DNA of 64,000 bases from Schizophyllum amplum (taxonomy: Eukaryota; Basidiomycota; Agaricomycetes; Agaricales; Schizophyllaceae), in NCBI GenBank assembly GCA_007026445.1, contig VDMD01000009.1, forward strand, positions 248,001 through 312,000. Direction: 5' to 3'. A model generated the notes under the pieces. It ran no database searches and was not told where the DNA came from. It saw nothing but the letters and a program-made list of their open reading frames with translations. The translations under genes were made by a program, and so were the position numbers. Below are positions 1 through 12,361 of the stretch, in pieces (the first letter of the stretch is position 1; every line of letters begins with the position of its first letter).

Positions 1-22
1 CCGTTGTTTAACCCGTTTGCAG

Positions 23-2816
23 TTCCTGAGCTTCATGTGGAACCCGCTCTCGTGGGTCATGGAGGCCGCTGCTCTCGTTGCCATCGCCCTGTCCAACGGT
101 GAAGGCCGCGCCCCGGATTGGCCCGACTTCGTCGGTATCGTCTTCCTACTCTTCGTCAACTCCGCCATCGGTTTCTACGAGGAGCGCAACGCCGGTAACG
201 CCGTGAAGGCTCTCATGGACTCTCTTGCCCCGAAGGCCCGCTGCCGTCGCAACGGCACCTGGGCTGAGATCGACTCTGCGGAGCTCGTGCCCGGTGACAT
301 GGTCGCGTTCAAGATTGGTGACATCGTCCCCGCCGATTGTCGTCTTACGGAGGCCATCAACGTCTCGATCGACCAGGCCGCCCTCACCGGCGAGTCCCTT
401 CCCCAGACCAAGAAGGCCGGTGACCAGTGCTTCTCGTACGTCTGTTGTGCATCGTATTTGTCGCATTCGCTTATCCTGTTCACAGTGGCTCTACTTGCAA
501 GCAGGGTGAAGCGGAGGGTGTTGTCATCTCCACCGGTGCCAACACTTTCTTCGGTCGCGCCGCCTCGCTCGTCGGCCAGGACGATGACACCACCGGTCAT
601 TTGCAGAAGATTCTTGCCCAGATCGGCTCCTTCTGCTTGGTCTGCATTGGTATCTTCGTCATCGCCGAGATCCTCGTCTTGTACGCCGGCTTCCGCTACT
701 CGTACCGCCACGGCCTCGACAACATCCTCGTGCTCTTGATCGGTGGTATCCCCATCGCCATGCCCACGGTATTGTCCGTTACCCTTGCCGTCGGTGCCCA
801 GCAGCTCGCCAAGCACAAGGCTATCGTCACCCGCATCACCGCTATCGAGGAGTTGGCTGGTGTCACCATCTTGTGCTCTGACAAGACCGGTACGCTTACC
901 ACCAACAAGCTCACCATCGACCGCTCCACGATCAAGACGTACGGCCCCTTCTCTCCTGACGACGTCATCCTCCTCGCCGCGTACGCGTCCCGTACCGAGA
1001 ACCAGGATGCCATCGACATGGCCACTGTCGCTGCCCTCGGTGATGTCGGCCGCGCTCGCGCCGGCATCAAGCTCCTCGACTTCAAGCCGTTCAACCCCGT
1101 CGACAAGCGCACGGAGATCACCTACCGCGAGGAGGCCACCGGCAAGCTCAAGCGCGTCACGAAGGGTATGACCGGTATCATCATCGAGTTGTGCACGCGC
1201 AACAAGACCGAGGAGTTGGAGAACCGTCTGGAGATTGACGTCGAGGACTTCGCCGCCCGCGGTCTGCGCGCGCTCGCTGTTGCGTATGAGGAGCTCGACA
1301 GTGACGACCACGAGGCGGAGGGCAACGGCTTTGAGCTCATCGGCCTGCTCTCGATTTTCGACCCGCCCCGTGACGACACCAAGCAGACCATCGACGACGC
1401 TCTCGCCCTCGGTGTCAAGGTCAAGATGGTTACCGGCGACCAGCTCGCTATCGCGAAGGAGACCGGTCGTCGTCTCGGCCTCGGTGACCACATGTACCCG
1501 GCCAAGGTTCTCAAGGACGGTCCGGCGCCCGGCGGCAAGCACGCCACCCTCGACGAGATGATCATGGACGCCGACGGTTTCGCTGGTGTCTTCCCCGAGC
1601 ACAAGTACGAGATCGTCAAGCGCCTCCAGGGTCTCGGCCATCTCTGCGCCATGACCGGTGACGGTGCGAACGACGCCCCGGCTCTGTCCCGCGCCAACGT
1701 CGGTATCGCCGTCGAGGGTGCTACTGACGCCGCCCGTGGTGCCGCCGACATCGTTCTCACCGAGCCGGGTCTGTCGACCATCGTCCACGCCATCCGCGGT
1801 TCCCGTGTCATCTTCCAGCGCATGCGCAACTACTCGATCTACGCCTGCGCCGTCACCATCCGTATCGTCGTCTGCTTCGCCATCCTCGCGTTCGCCTACA
1901 AGTTCGACTTCCCGCCCTTCATGGTCCTTATCATCGCCCTGCTCAACGACGGTACCATCATGACGCTCTCGGTCGACCGTGTCTTGCCCTCGATGACGCC
2001 GGACAGCTGGGACCTTGCGGAGATCTTCGCCTACGCCGTCGCGTACGGTCTTTACCTCACCGCGTCCACGTACGTTGTCTATCTTGTTATCCTCATGATC
2101 CTGACTAACCTTCACTCAGGGTTGCTCTCGTTTGCACCATCATCGAGACGACGTTCTTCCAGGACACCTTCGGCGTCACCCTCGAGTCCGGCTTCCCTGT
2201 TGACCACAATGACCGCGAGCTGCACATGATCGTGTACCTCCAGGTCGCCATCATCTCGCAGGCGTTGATCTTCATCACGCGTTCGCACGGCTGGTTCTTC
2301 ATGGAGCGCCCCTCGGCCGCCCTCTTCATCGCGTTCTGCGTCGCCCAGCTGATCTCTTCCATCATCGCGGCGTACGGCAACTGGGGCTTCACCGACATCC
2401 ACGCGATCTCTGGTGGCTGGATCGGTATCGTCTGGGTCTGGGTACGTATTCGTCTTGCCCTTTCTATGCTTTGTACTCATCGTTTTTAGAACATTGTCTG
2501 GTTCGTCCCCATGGACTTGATCAAGTTCGCCATGAAGGCCACCGTCATCAAGTACCTCCGCAACCGCCACGCCAGGCAGGTCGCCGCCTCGGAGGCCTCC
2601 GGTGTCCCGATGACCCGCACCCAGTCCCGCGCCGCTTCGATCCACGAGTCGCTGTACTCCAACCGCGTCTCGTTCATCAAGCGCGCCGCTCGCAAGGTCG
2701 GCTTCGGTGGCAAGGTCTCGATGAAGCCCGAGGAGCTCCAGCGCTTCAGCAGCATCCAGGCCCAGCGCGCCGGTGCCACGCTCGCCCGCAACCCGAGCCG
2801 CACCGCCAACGCATAG
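23..2816 (+). CDS. pma1: Plasma-membrane H+-ATPase (P-type, 5' partial)
   Basis: P3A-type proton pump that exports H+ with ATP and energises the plasma membrane. Visible exons are 23-435, 486-2069, 2120-2441 and 2490-2816 (881 codons plus stop), with three introns of 48-50 bp. Bases 1-22 are the end of a further upstream intron, so the N-terminus lies outside the window. Motifs seen are LTGES in the actuator domain, the phosphorylation site CSDKTGTLT near base 890, the MTGDGANDAPAL hinge near 1650, and the membrane-segment sequence ALLNDGTIMTLSVDR. The C-terminal tail carries the basic Ser/Arg-rich segment expected of the autoinhibitory domain and ends RTANA. Family assignment is very secure; only the missing start is uncertain. 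The long open frame on the opposite strand (175-2115) is a codon-bias shadow. Confidence 0.97.
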
Positions 2817-3962
2817 ACGGCGACGGGAGCTTGGAGAGAAGAGTAGAGAAGTACTTTTGCATGTGCGATAACGACCTTCCTCATCTTGCTTGCTTCATTC
2901 CTATCTGCATTCAACCTACGCCAACTGTCTCATCCATCGTAATACTAGACCTGTAATTATATCCCACCCCCGTCCGTCGGGTAGATGTCACTCGTTCCGC
3001 CCCCCAACCCAGCCTTCAACCGCGTACGATACCCCTAATTTCATGCGTGACATCTTACTTGGCTTTACTTGGGCGGCGGCAGGGGTAGGGGTTTTCTTGG
3101 CAGATCTGGCGTATCGGGCGATGTCGGAGGCAGATGTTCATGCTAGTTATGCACGGTGAAGACTCTTCTCTCTAGGTTCTTCCTTACGACCTCTCATGTA
3201 GTCTACCCTCGTATCATGCTTTACTATAGTACTGTCATACCTGCATTATCAGAACAAGGAATAGAGGCATATGTTTCTTATACTCGTCTTTGAGTGAACG
3301 CGACCTTTCCTCGTCGCCTTGAAGCCTTCGGAACTGCTGGGCAGGTGCACTCTGAAATCTCAAGGCCGACAGGGGGTAGCGCGTTTGTGCTGCGCGTGAT
3401 TGACAAGGACAGCTACGATCAGGCTGCGACTTGGCGGTGTGGAGGAGGAGCATACGGCCTCATACGGCACTGTGTGGGGGGGGTGCTCGGCGACGGCGGA
3501 GGCAGATCGAACGGTGGAGCTTGGCAGATGGCGAGGATAGGGGAGATGGCTAACGCCGACTCCGTGACCCATGTCTCGACGGTTTGGACCTACAGCGTGA
3601 TGGGTTGGACCCACAGCGTGATGGGTTGGACCCACAGCGTGACGGGTTGGACCTCGGTCGGGACCAGGTCGGGACCCATTGCTCACCCGATGAAGTAATT
3701 TCCACGACGACCCTCGAGCCTGACCCGGCGGCAAGAGTTATAAGTAGTCATCGAGAGTACAAGTATATTGTCAAGACGAGAGCGAAACATACGGCTTCAG
3801 GTCGTCCTGAGTCTTCGACGGACGGTAGAGAAGCGCGGGAGGGCATGTAGTTGCCAGCACGAGCGAGTCGGTCGTCTTGCTCGGAGCGTCCTGACGCGCG
3901 GTCGTCACGCTCGGAGCTCCCCTGACTCTGAAAGCGCACTTCTACGACTTTTCTGCACCCTT
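2817..3962. other. Gene-free interval
   Basis: The 3' flank of the H+-ATPase gene followed by about 1 kb without a convincing gene. Small open frames occur but show no domain, no good splice structure and no paralogue in the window. The only clear structure is the short tandem repeat at 3581-3655. Confidence 0.5.
3581..3655 (+). repeat. 21-bp tandem repeat, about 3.5 units
   Basis: The unit reads close to gggttggacccacagcgtga plus one base. It occurs as one degenerate, two near-perfect and one partial copy. It is a local minisatellite with no sign of a coding role. Confidence 0.85.
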
Positions 3963-5039
3963 CTACTCCTTCTTGGCCATCCGAATCTTCTTCTTGAGTG
4001 TTTCGCTCTGCTCTTTCAGGACCTGATGCGACAGTAAGCCAAGGTGCACGAACCACTGGGCTGCCCGATCATACATACCTCGTAGTACTTGCGCTTCAAC
4101 TGTGCGTTCCGCTGCTCTTCCTCCTTGATGACGCGCTGTCCGGCGAGTCAGTGAACGTCGATGCAGCGGCGAAAATAATGAACATCGAGCTCGTGATCTT
4201 GAATGTCAACTGTAGTCGCAGGGTCCATTCCGCTAGGGTCGTCCTCCGCCTGCTCGTCCTCGTCGCCGTCGAGAACGTGCTGGGCCGCGGCAGGAGCATG
4301 GGAGCCATTTCGTTGAGCAGTCGTGGGAGTTTTGTGGGCGGCAGGAGCAGAGCCACGACGGACGGGGAGTGGCGGCGGCGGGCGCTTAATCACGACAACG
4401 ACGTCCAAGTCCTCGTCATCCGAGCTACCAGACGGAGAGCGCACGTGCCGGATCCGTCGTTGTGGCAGGGCTCGGGTCTCGCGCGAGGAGGCTGATGACG
4501 CCAGCATGCGCCCAGGCGCGGACAATGACGACGGTGCGCCGGCACCACTCGCAGCTGTGGTCGTATATGTTAACGAATTCGCTGCAGGTGTGCCAGTGAG
4601 CGCGGTACCTTTGCGCTTGCGGGACGAAGGTCGCTGTCCTTTGTTATGATCCCCATAACTTTCGTCATCCGTCGCTGCCTCTTCACAAACATTTGTATCG
4701 GGAGGCGGGTGCACTTTCCTCGCGCATAACCTGCGCAGCACCAGACCGGAACGCCGCGCATGCTGTATTGCGCCACACGGACAGTGGTACTTGCCGGTAG
4801 TCGTATCTCGATTTATACGGCTTTCCTTGTCTATTGACACAGGAAGATGAATATATCTGGTACACCTGGAAGTATACATACGCACCATTGTATCTAACTG
4901 TTATGTTTTGGGAGTGGTACCGGTCTAGATGGTGATTCTTAGCGTTAGTCAGGTCTTCCCGGTCGTTTGGCCACGTCGGCTTGGGGCAGCCTGGCCTTGC
5001 GCAAGCAAATTTGACGGTCCTGAGGGGTATAAGTTTCAT
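3963..5039 (-). CDS. Zinc-finger protein with C-terminal coiled coil
   Basis: Exons on the minus strand are 5039-4886, 4830-4184, 4135-4079 and 4022-3963, giving 305 aa. All junctions keep phase and follow GT-AG. The start is the first ATG after an in-frame stop. Residues about 12-42 form a C2H2-like finger (CARPGC followed by HHLDRYH). A second Cys-rich knot, YHCPCG, follows near residue 66. The middle is Ser/Pro/Arg-rich and disordered, with runs of acidic residues and a proline stretch. The C-terminus (KEEEQRNAQLKRKYYE, then LKEQSETLKKKIRMAKKE) should form a coiled coil. A nuclear DNA- or RNA-binding or dimerising regulator is inferred. I cannot name an orthologue. The 5' splice site of the second intron (GTTCAT) is weak. 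Confidence 0.65.
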
Positions 5040-5423
5040 TGTTCATAATGTGCACGTGAAGCCATAGTGTGAGGGACAGCCGGGCGAAATGTAAGCGCAA
5101 GGATGACGAATGACTCAGTACTCACTGCGCGGAAGCCATGACCGGCTTTCTTTCCTGCTCGTCAGCGTCGCGCATCATGGCCGTGCGTAGTTGTGACATT
5201 ACAGTCGCAGACGCTGGTGCCGTATGCAGCGGCAACTGTTGGGAATTGACGTGGGCGTAGAAGGCAAGTTGAATTCGGCATTGACCGTGTCGGTGCACGT
5301 GCCACATAAAGCGTGGTACCGTTAGCGGCCAGTAGCACCGATGTCGATGAGCGTACTTACCAATATGCTGCACCGTTCATGAAAAGACTATCAATCTATG
5401 ATAATATACTACACTGTAGCATA

Positions 5424-6710
5424 TAGGCTGTGGCACGGGTGTAACCCCGGGTGTCCCGGGGCTGACCCGCACCCTGACCCCGCGGGGTCAGAACCCGTCT
5501 AAGAGGGTTGGGGTTCCACGGGTTTTCCCGGGGTACGGGTGTAACCCGCAACCCGTCAAAGCACTTTCCTTTTTTGGATGACCTTGCCAGGGTGCACGTA
5601 AAAGGAAATTGCTCCGATACTCGTTATTTGGGCTGGAATCCAACTACTGAAAGCAGATAGTGTATAGAGAAAAACATATATATGCTGAGTATACACAAGT
5701 ACTTGAAGTAGCGTGGCCGCGACACGCCGGCTGAGCGCGCGCACGACCTGGTAGGCGCCGTAGCGCATGCCGACATGCGGGAACGCGAGGCTGAGGAGCA
5801 CGACCGGGAGGACACCCGGGTCGTCCGTGAGCGCAATGCGGGTGATGGGAGACGCAAGGGTGAGGGTGGATGCAAGGATCTGGACAAGGGTGGACGCAAG
5901 GGCGAGGGTGGCGATGAGGATAGCCGCAGCTTCGCGGAGGGCGGCAGTAGTTGGGGGTTCGGGGTTGGACGGCGGCGTCAACGTCCATGTCATGGAGGGA
6001 GGGGGATGGGGGCGTACTAGTCAACGTGGTCAGCACTTCATACGGCCTCCCCAGCCAGCGCTGACAAGCGCAGTAGCGTCGCTTTTCCTGCGACTGAGGA
6101 ACGGTTAGCTCAGTTCCTGCGTGCTGCAGCCTAGAACACACCTCGCGTTCTTGCGTCTCCCTTAGCAGCCCTGTAGCGACATGGATGACCCATCCGCCTG
6201 CGGCCTTACGACCCGCGATTCCTGTCGAGGCCGCCGCGCGACTGCGCCTGTGCGCGCTCCGCTGACGCTCCCGCCGCTCTCCTGTGCGAGGCGCTGCGTA
6301 CGCTGAAGCCAATAATGTACGCGATGTTTGCAGCGGTGGCGGGATGGGAGATTAATGGTGCGTAGATGTTGAGGGAGTCAACCTGGTTGAGAAAGCATCA
6401 GCGCGGTGTCTTGCAAACGATAGGTGGGGAACGCACCTGGAAGAGCAGGTGCTTGCTGCACGTCATTCCTGACATCCACGTTGTCCGGGCGAAGCCCTCA
6501 GAGGGCTGGGATTGGCAACGGATGGTGAGACCCAGAGCATGGAGCGCGCGCGCTGCGCGCGAACGCAACGCGCACGGTGACGGGAACTGCCGACGGGTAG
6601 AGTGGCGGGTGGCGGGTTTTTCGATTCAGCCCCCCGCCGACCCGCACCCTAACCCCATGGGGTACGGGTGGCCTACCCGCACGGGTTTCGGCAACCCGTG
6701 CCACAGCCTA
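5424..6710. mobile_element. hAT-type non-autonomous transposon (hAT-1)
   Basis: The ends are perfect 17-bp terminal inverted repeats (TAGGCTGTGGCACGGGT at 5424-5440 and its complement at 6694-6710). They are flanked by an exact 8-bp target duplication, GTAGCATA, at 5416-5423 and 6711-6718. An 8-bp duplication with TIRs starting TAG is the hAT signature. Both subterminal regions are dense in ACCCG/CGGGT motifs, comparable to the clustered subterminal sites bound by hAT transposases. No transposase frame is present in the 1287 bp, so the element is non-autonomous. The interior carries host-gene-like sequence (see the fragment at 5556-6312). Confidence 0.85.
5556..6312 (-). pseudogene. Host-gene-like fragment inside hAT-1
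   Basis: On the minus strand the interior of the element contains stretches with host-like codon usage. One is a hydrophobic frame (residues such as AAAILIATLALASTL and SPITRIALTDDPGVL) that looks like membrane-protein sequence. Upstream of it are other open pieces, including GGWVIHVATGLL, separated by intron-like gaps. No complete gene can be assembled and no family is recognised. It is best read as a piece of a host gene, with introns, captured by the transposon. It could instead be chance open frames in GC-rich DNA. Confidence 0.35.
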
Positions 6711-6879
6711 GTAGCATATACAAGTACTCTGGGCCCGACCCAACAAGAATGAATCCGGAGGCGGTAGACCCCGCTTGCCAGGTGAAGACGCGCGGGCCCA
6801 TGTTCGACTTCCACTTTCGGAAATGCAATCCTGTGGCGCAAGGCGTTGCGTTCGCGCGGACCCGGGAATGAGTGGCGCG

Positions 6880-8035
6880 TGAGTGAGTCGTCGAAAGTCA
6901 ATGTTGATGGAGCTTGCTTCCTCAGGCTCGCGCGCGTTGGAAGACCACAGGGGCGTACAATACTTGTGCATCGCACAGTCATTGCTGCAGAACTGCACAT
7001 GGACCATGGTCGTCCGGATAGGTTTGGTCGATGAGACCGTCCACGGGAATCGGAGCGCGTTCGCCGTATCACGCATAGCATCGTTCTGGTACGCCGGCAG
7101 CTGTTCGTCTTAGTGTTGTGCGGGCCGGGGCAGGGCAGGGTATTGAGGGTTTGGGCAGGGCTTGACCGGGTAGGGTATCGTCCCAACCCAAGCCCTAGCC
7201 TCAAGCCCTCGCGTGCCCAAGCCCGGGGCAAGGCAGAGGCTTGCCCGGGGTTTCTCGGCATTTGCCGGGAACATGTCTCGCTGCGTCTTCGGGAACGCGG
7301 TGCGCTCGGCAAAGCATACTTCAGTCTCAGAGACTACACTAATGGTCCTAGGGAGTGGATATCGCATCGGCGTGGCCTTCAGCGGCGGAAGCGAAGGTAG
7401 CACACGGCGGTCACGTGCCTGTTCATCTTGCGGACCGCGCTCCGAATCCGCCGTCCGTATACGAGCTCAAGTTAAGCGTGCTCACCAAGCATTGTATGCA
7501 TGTTTGTAGCTCTTTCAAAGCTCGCAAGCAATGATAGCTTACCATCTTACAGCTTTAGGACCTACGACAGGTTGCCCTAGGCAGTAGGGCAGGGCAGGGG
7601 CAGCAGAAATTCAGGCCCTGGCCCCCCGGCCCTCTCGAGCCCTGAGCGGGCAGAGGGCAGGGTAGGGCTTTTTAGGGCAGGGTCGGGCGGGCAGCGGGCA
7701 ATTGCCCTTGCCCGCACAACACTAGTTCGTCTTCGAGGTCCGTAGCCTGTAAGGGACGTTTGAACTCACGGCGAACAACGTCCAGCCACCCATACAGGTC
7801 TCACCGACCACCATCGTCCGATGCGTTGGAGTTGTTGAGCGGAACAGCGGCCGGCCTAGACAGCGAGGCCGTCGCATATACTCGTAGGGCGATGGTCGCG
7901 TCTGGCGCGTCTTCGACTGAGGGCAAGGGGCCTTCGTTGGTATGCGCGAAGAATGCAGCTCCATGCGTTGACGAACAGAGCGGGCGGTCTTGAGCTATGT
8001 GCGTGTGACAGACCCCGTCGTCACTCCTCGACAAT
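6880..8035 (-). pseudogene. A1: broken C-terminal fragment of family A
   Basis: The minus strand from about 8035 to 7733 and from 7102 to 6880 matches the C-terminal half of A3 and A6, including the STKAPCP-like segment and the FCSND-AMHKY-TPLWSS tail. The two parts are separated by the transposon at 7111-7724. The N-terminal half is missing, the match stops near 8035, and the family stop codon after the tail is lost. It is a truncated, transposon-split duplicate and surely not functional. Confidence 0.8.
7111..7724. mobile_element. hAT-type MITE (hAT-2) inserted in A1
   Basis: The 614-bp element has terminal inverted repeats TAGTGTTGTGCGGGC (7111-7125) and its complement at the right end. 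It is bounded by an exact 8-bp duplication, GTTCGTCT, at 7103-7110 and 7725-7732. Subterminal parts are crowded with GGGCAGGG/CCCTGCCC-type motifs. There is no transposase. The paralogues A3 and A6 show the uninterrupted coding sequence at the same place, which confirms the boundaries. Confidence 0.88.
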
Positions 8036-8202
8036 GATGATGCGGGACGCGCCGTCGTCGCAAATAAGGACTCAAGGTGAAGGCGCTGGGATGTCGAGTT
8101 TGGCCTGTGCTGGTAGCTACGAGCGAGACATTGCGAGCTGCGCGTTACGGCCGGAAGTCGGTAAACCGATGCGAGACCGATGATCTTACTACTCCATAGC
8201 GT

Positions 8203-9718
8203 TCATTTGACGCAAATAGGACGGGAAGGGGCTGTCACAAGATGGCACGGCTTTCGAGCAGCACGTGGGCGGCAGACAGGCGCGGGGGCTGCATTTTGGG
8301 ACTTTGTGGATCGCCGCTCGTCGACATGATTGTCCCACCAGAGGCATACACACTTCTCTTGGTGCGCCCAGGTATTGCTGGAGTAGCGGGACGTATCGCG
8401 CATCTGCCCATGAGGAACGATACCCGTTGGCAGCCTTTTCATTGCGCATAGAACTTCCTCCGGGTCCCGTGAGGCCTCTTCGGTGTATCGAGCTAGCGCG
8501 ACGGCGGCTTCCAATGTCGCATCGGGCGACCTGCACTCTTGGTTGTCGGCGTGCGTCGCTTGCTTGTCCATCCAGATGTGGATCCTCTGATTGGCGTCGG
8601 GCTCGCACTGAGGTATGCGAGCAAGTGTATCTGAAGACAGACGGCAGGCAGCACCCTCGAGATCAGGTTCTGCTCCGCGCTTGCGCTTGCCCAATGCGAC
8701 AGCGGAAGGCGTACACTGAGATCCGGGGATGGAGGCCCAGTTGTGAGCGACGAAGATGCTGACTTCTGCCAATGATTCCTTCTGGGGATTCGGAGCTATA
8801 GTGGTGTCCGTCCTCTTCGTCAGGTCAGCAGAAGAGGAGACGACGCTGGAGGAGTCTGCGGTCGCTTGCAAATCAGAGCCACACATGCTTCGGGGGTGCC
8901 GGTGCTCCTTCGGAATATCAGGGCCGTATATGAAGTCGATAGGAGGCCTTCTTTGCCATACGCGCGTAAGGTCGATGATTGGCCTGCGGAATACGCGCGT
9001 GTAGCAGAAGTAGTCGAAAGGTATGGCGTGCATTAGGAGATAGTCTGCGACAAAGATGACGAATAAAGGATGAGCCTGGGATTTGACTTTGGGGAGATCT
9101 TCATATGGGTACGCGAAAGCCCGTGAAGTTCCGTCTTGAAGTGTGGCGTATATCGCTCGTTGCTCCGAGGGATCGTGCAACTGTATGGCCTTGATATCAT
9201 ACTCATATTCTGCCTTGAAGAACCCCTGGGAAAGATGTGAAGGCATGGCCAAGATAAATAAGTTGACGTGCATACCTCTCCAAGCGTCTTCCTCGAGGAG
9301 GCGTCTGCGCGAGAGTTGTGGCTCAGTACCTTTACCATGGCTTGCAACGTCTCCTGGGTGGGAGAGAGCATCCAGCCCTTATTTTGGTAGGATTCCAGCA
9401 TATCGGAACGTACTAAAGAAAAAAGTTAGATCAAACATGCGTGCACGTCAAGCTGGAAGGGCATTGCTCACGTTCGAGACGGTTCAAGTGGCTCCGATGG
9501 GGTAGCTCTCCTCTCTTAAAACCCCAGTTCCACTCCAACGTCCATAACTTTCGTTAAATCAGCCCTGGAATCAAGGGGTGAACGTGCCACTGAGACCATT
9601 ATACCTGCTGGTAGTCCTCGTCATCGTCCAATGCGAGCAGTGTATGTTGCACCAATGGTATATCGGTAAGAGACTTGCTGAAAGATAGCGCTGTCAGTGA
9701 TATCGAAGAAATGGACAT
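8203..9718 (-). CDS. A2: family A protein (HNH-derived, His-lacking)
   Basis: Exons 9718-9605, 9547-9472, 9412-9276 and 9225-8203 encode 449 aa. Exon 2 (76 nt) ends in phase 1, three and one third codons after the conserved Asn (SHLNRLEL), exactly as in every family A and B gene here. The region RSDMLESYQNKGWMLSPT corresponds to the second half of an HNH_2 core but has Leu where family B has His. Then follow an EYEYDIKAI block, a PKVKSQAHPLFVIF block, a YGPDIPKEHRHP block and the tail YSSNTWAHQEKCVCLWW. The closest relative in the window is A8. No enzymatic function is proposed. The gene looks intact. Confidence 0.8.
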
Positions 9719-11123
9719 GTTTGAATGACTGTAGGAAAGCAAGTGATGGTAGCACAGAGCCAGTGGCCGTCGAAACCAAAAAGCAGATCGCCATTGTTCA
9801 AATGTTCGGTTATATGACGTCAAACTCTGTTCACGTGTTGTCCACGTCCGAATCACGCTTCGGAGAGAGGGCACGCGCGAGCTGCTCGCGACTCGCCAGT
9901 CACGTTCAATCTGGGAAGTGACAAGCTGGTGGCAAGACTCAGAGCAGAGTTGGTGACCGTATGCGCAGGGCATGCCGCGACGTCCATTCCTGGATTGGCC
10001 GTGAATTGTACTAGGCATATGTAAGTTCATCGTAACTCGCTCACCTGACAGGCCTTCGAGAGTAGAGTAGAGTCGAAGAGAAGAAAGCCTAGGATCCAAA
10101 CGCCCATCCCATCCCACCAGTAACTTAAGTACTACTTTACGCTAATCTTCGAGATAATTATTTCGCCTTTCCTCCGCCCGATAATCACTGCAAAATCGGG
10201 ACGTGTCGCGTTTCTGCGCAAGGGGAACCCTCACTCCACAGACTAAGTATTGCCTGTATGCAGAACCTCCTCTTCTTGAGCATATACAGAAAGCGTAGCA
10301 TCGGTGTCAATGGCGGTTGGAGAACACGAAGTCTCGGGCCTCGGCGTCCATTGCGATAGCTCCCATCCATGCGAACACAACGTCTCTTTCGGCGTAGAGG
10401 GTGGTTGTAGGTATCGCTCCCAGGGCGCGGTTTTCGAGAGTAGGCTGCTGTGATCCAACTTCGCGCTGGCGCTTGCCCAAACAGCGCGGGATCTTATAAC
10501 GTACAACGTGCGGCAGATCCTTCCCATGAGCCCCGTTCGCTAGCCGCCTCGGCTGGTGTGTGTCGCGCGTACGAAGAGTATAATGGAGGGCAATGGAGGG
10601 TCTAGCGTGCTGATGGCTTCCCAACTGTGGCGTGTGCATATGCGACGGGGCCGAAGGTGGGGGCATTGACTCGATAGAAGAGCGACGAGTATAATTTTGA
10701 AGGCAGTGACTGGCGGATGATACGATACGTTGACGAGAAAGGCGATGTACGCATGCCACCCGCGCGCTCTGGTCTGCCGTGGCAAGTCGTATGGTTGACA
10801 CTGCGCCACGGACGAACGCGCGTCAGACCGTGCAGTATGGCATGTTCTCCGTTGAGTCGGGTCACATTGACGGGATTGCAGTACGAGGTTGCACCAGGCG
10901 TCGCCATAAGAGATCATGCATCGACACCCGGATGGGCGGCGGACCGGAAGACCACAAGCTTCGGGTTGCTGCGCTCGTCGCGTGTGGCGGATGCTGCGCT
11001 GCTTCACGCGCATATGAGTACGCTTCCCGCGAAATTTCATCCCATGGTGCAAGGCGTTGCGTTTGCGCGGACCCGATAATGGGTGGCGCGTAAGTGAGTC
11101 GTCGAAAGTCGAAGTCGATGAAT
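9719..11123. other. Interval between A2 and A3
   Basis: From about 10525 rightward the sequence is the 3' flank of A3, repeated in inverted form downstream of A6 (36052-36625). Open frames on both strands in 9719-10525 show no family resemblance and no coherent exon structure. No partner gene of family B is found divergent to A2. Confidence 0.45.
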
Positions 11124-12361
11124 CTAGCGGTTGGCTTCCTCGCGTGCTTTGGACGACCACAGGGGCGTTCGATACTTGTGCATCGCCCAGTCATTGCTGC
11201 AGAACTGAGCATGGTCGTCCGGATAGGTTTGACCCATGAGACCGACAATGAGATTGGATAGCGTGGGTCGGAGGGCGTTCGCCGGATCGCGCACGGCCTC
11301 GTTCTTGTACGCTGCCAGCTGCTCGTCTTCGGGCTCCAGAGCTGGCGAGAGACGTTTGACCTCACGGCGGACACCGTCCAGCCAGCCGTGCAGGTCTCGC
11401 TCAACGCCAACCTCCGATGCCTCGGAGCTGCTGGACTTGGAGGTGCGCGGAAGAGCGGCCGACTTAGGGCAGCGGGGCCGACGAGTACAATCGTAGGGCG
11501 AAGGTCGCGTCTTGCGCGTCTTCGAATGAGGGCAGGGGGCTTTGGTTGACTTGCGCGCAGACCGCAACTCCATGCGTGGATGAACAGAGCGGACGGTCTT
11601 GAGCTGTGCGCGGGCGACAGACCCATCGTCGCTCAGGGGATGACGGTGTTTCTTCCAGACGTTAGGTCCCACGACGAATTCCATAGGCGGTCGGTCCACC
11701 CAACGATGAGTGGCATGATACACAGCCCACGTCAGGCGGTCCGCCTTCGTCTTCGACAGGCATGAGGGGGCGGCGGATGTTATGTTATCCTCAGCTCTGA
11801 AGACAACGAAGAACGGGTGTGCGCGAGACTTGATGCGGGGCATCTTCGAGTACGGGGCATGGAGCGTCTTGAGTTTCGTGCCATTGCTGAAGTAAAGCGT
11901 GGGCCGATCGATGTGAAGCATAGACAGTGGCACGAACTCATACTCGTACTCCACATCCGGAAGCTCCTAGCGTTTGATGAGCTTTCCGAGCACATTGCGG
12001 TAACGACAACGTACCTCGGTATACAGTTTCCTTGACCCAATGCCTGCTGCTTTGTTGAAGTCCGACAGAGCGTTCATCGCTTCTAATGTCTCGTGCGTTG
12101 GCATAAGCGCCCATTTGAGGTCGTTCATCATCTCAGCCATGTCGCTGCGGACTGTACAGGGAGAGGATGATGAGAGTCATGCGTATGAGCGAAAGTCATC
12201 ACGACTCACGTTCAATGTGGTTGAGGGGTGTTGCGAGATCCAATTCACCTTTCTGGAGGCCCCAGTAGTATTCCAAGTGCTCCATCTGCGTGAGAAACAT
12301 ATGAGAGGGTGGATACGTTGCGGCTGTAGGTCTGCTTACCTGTCGACGATAGCATCCTGCG

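Noticed and set aside
175..2115. 646-codon open frame on the minus strand
   Set aside because: It lies antisense to the H+-ATPase exons and runs through them and their introns; codon-bias shadow.
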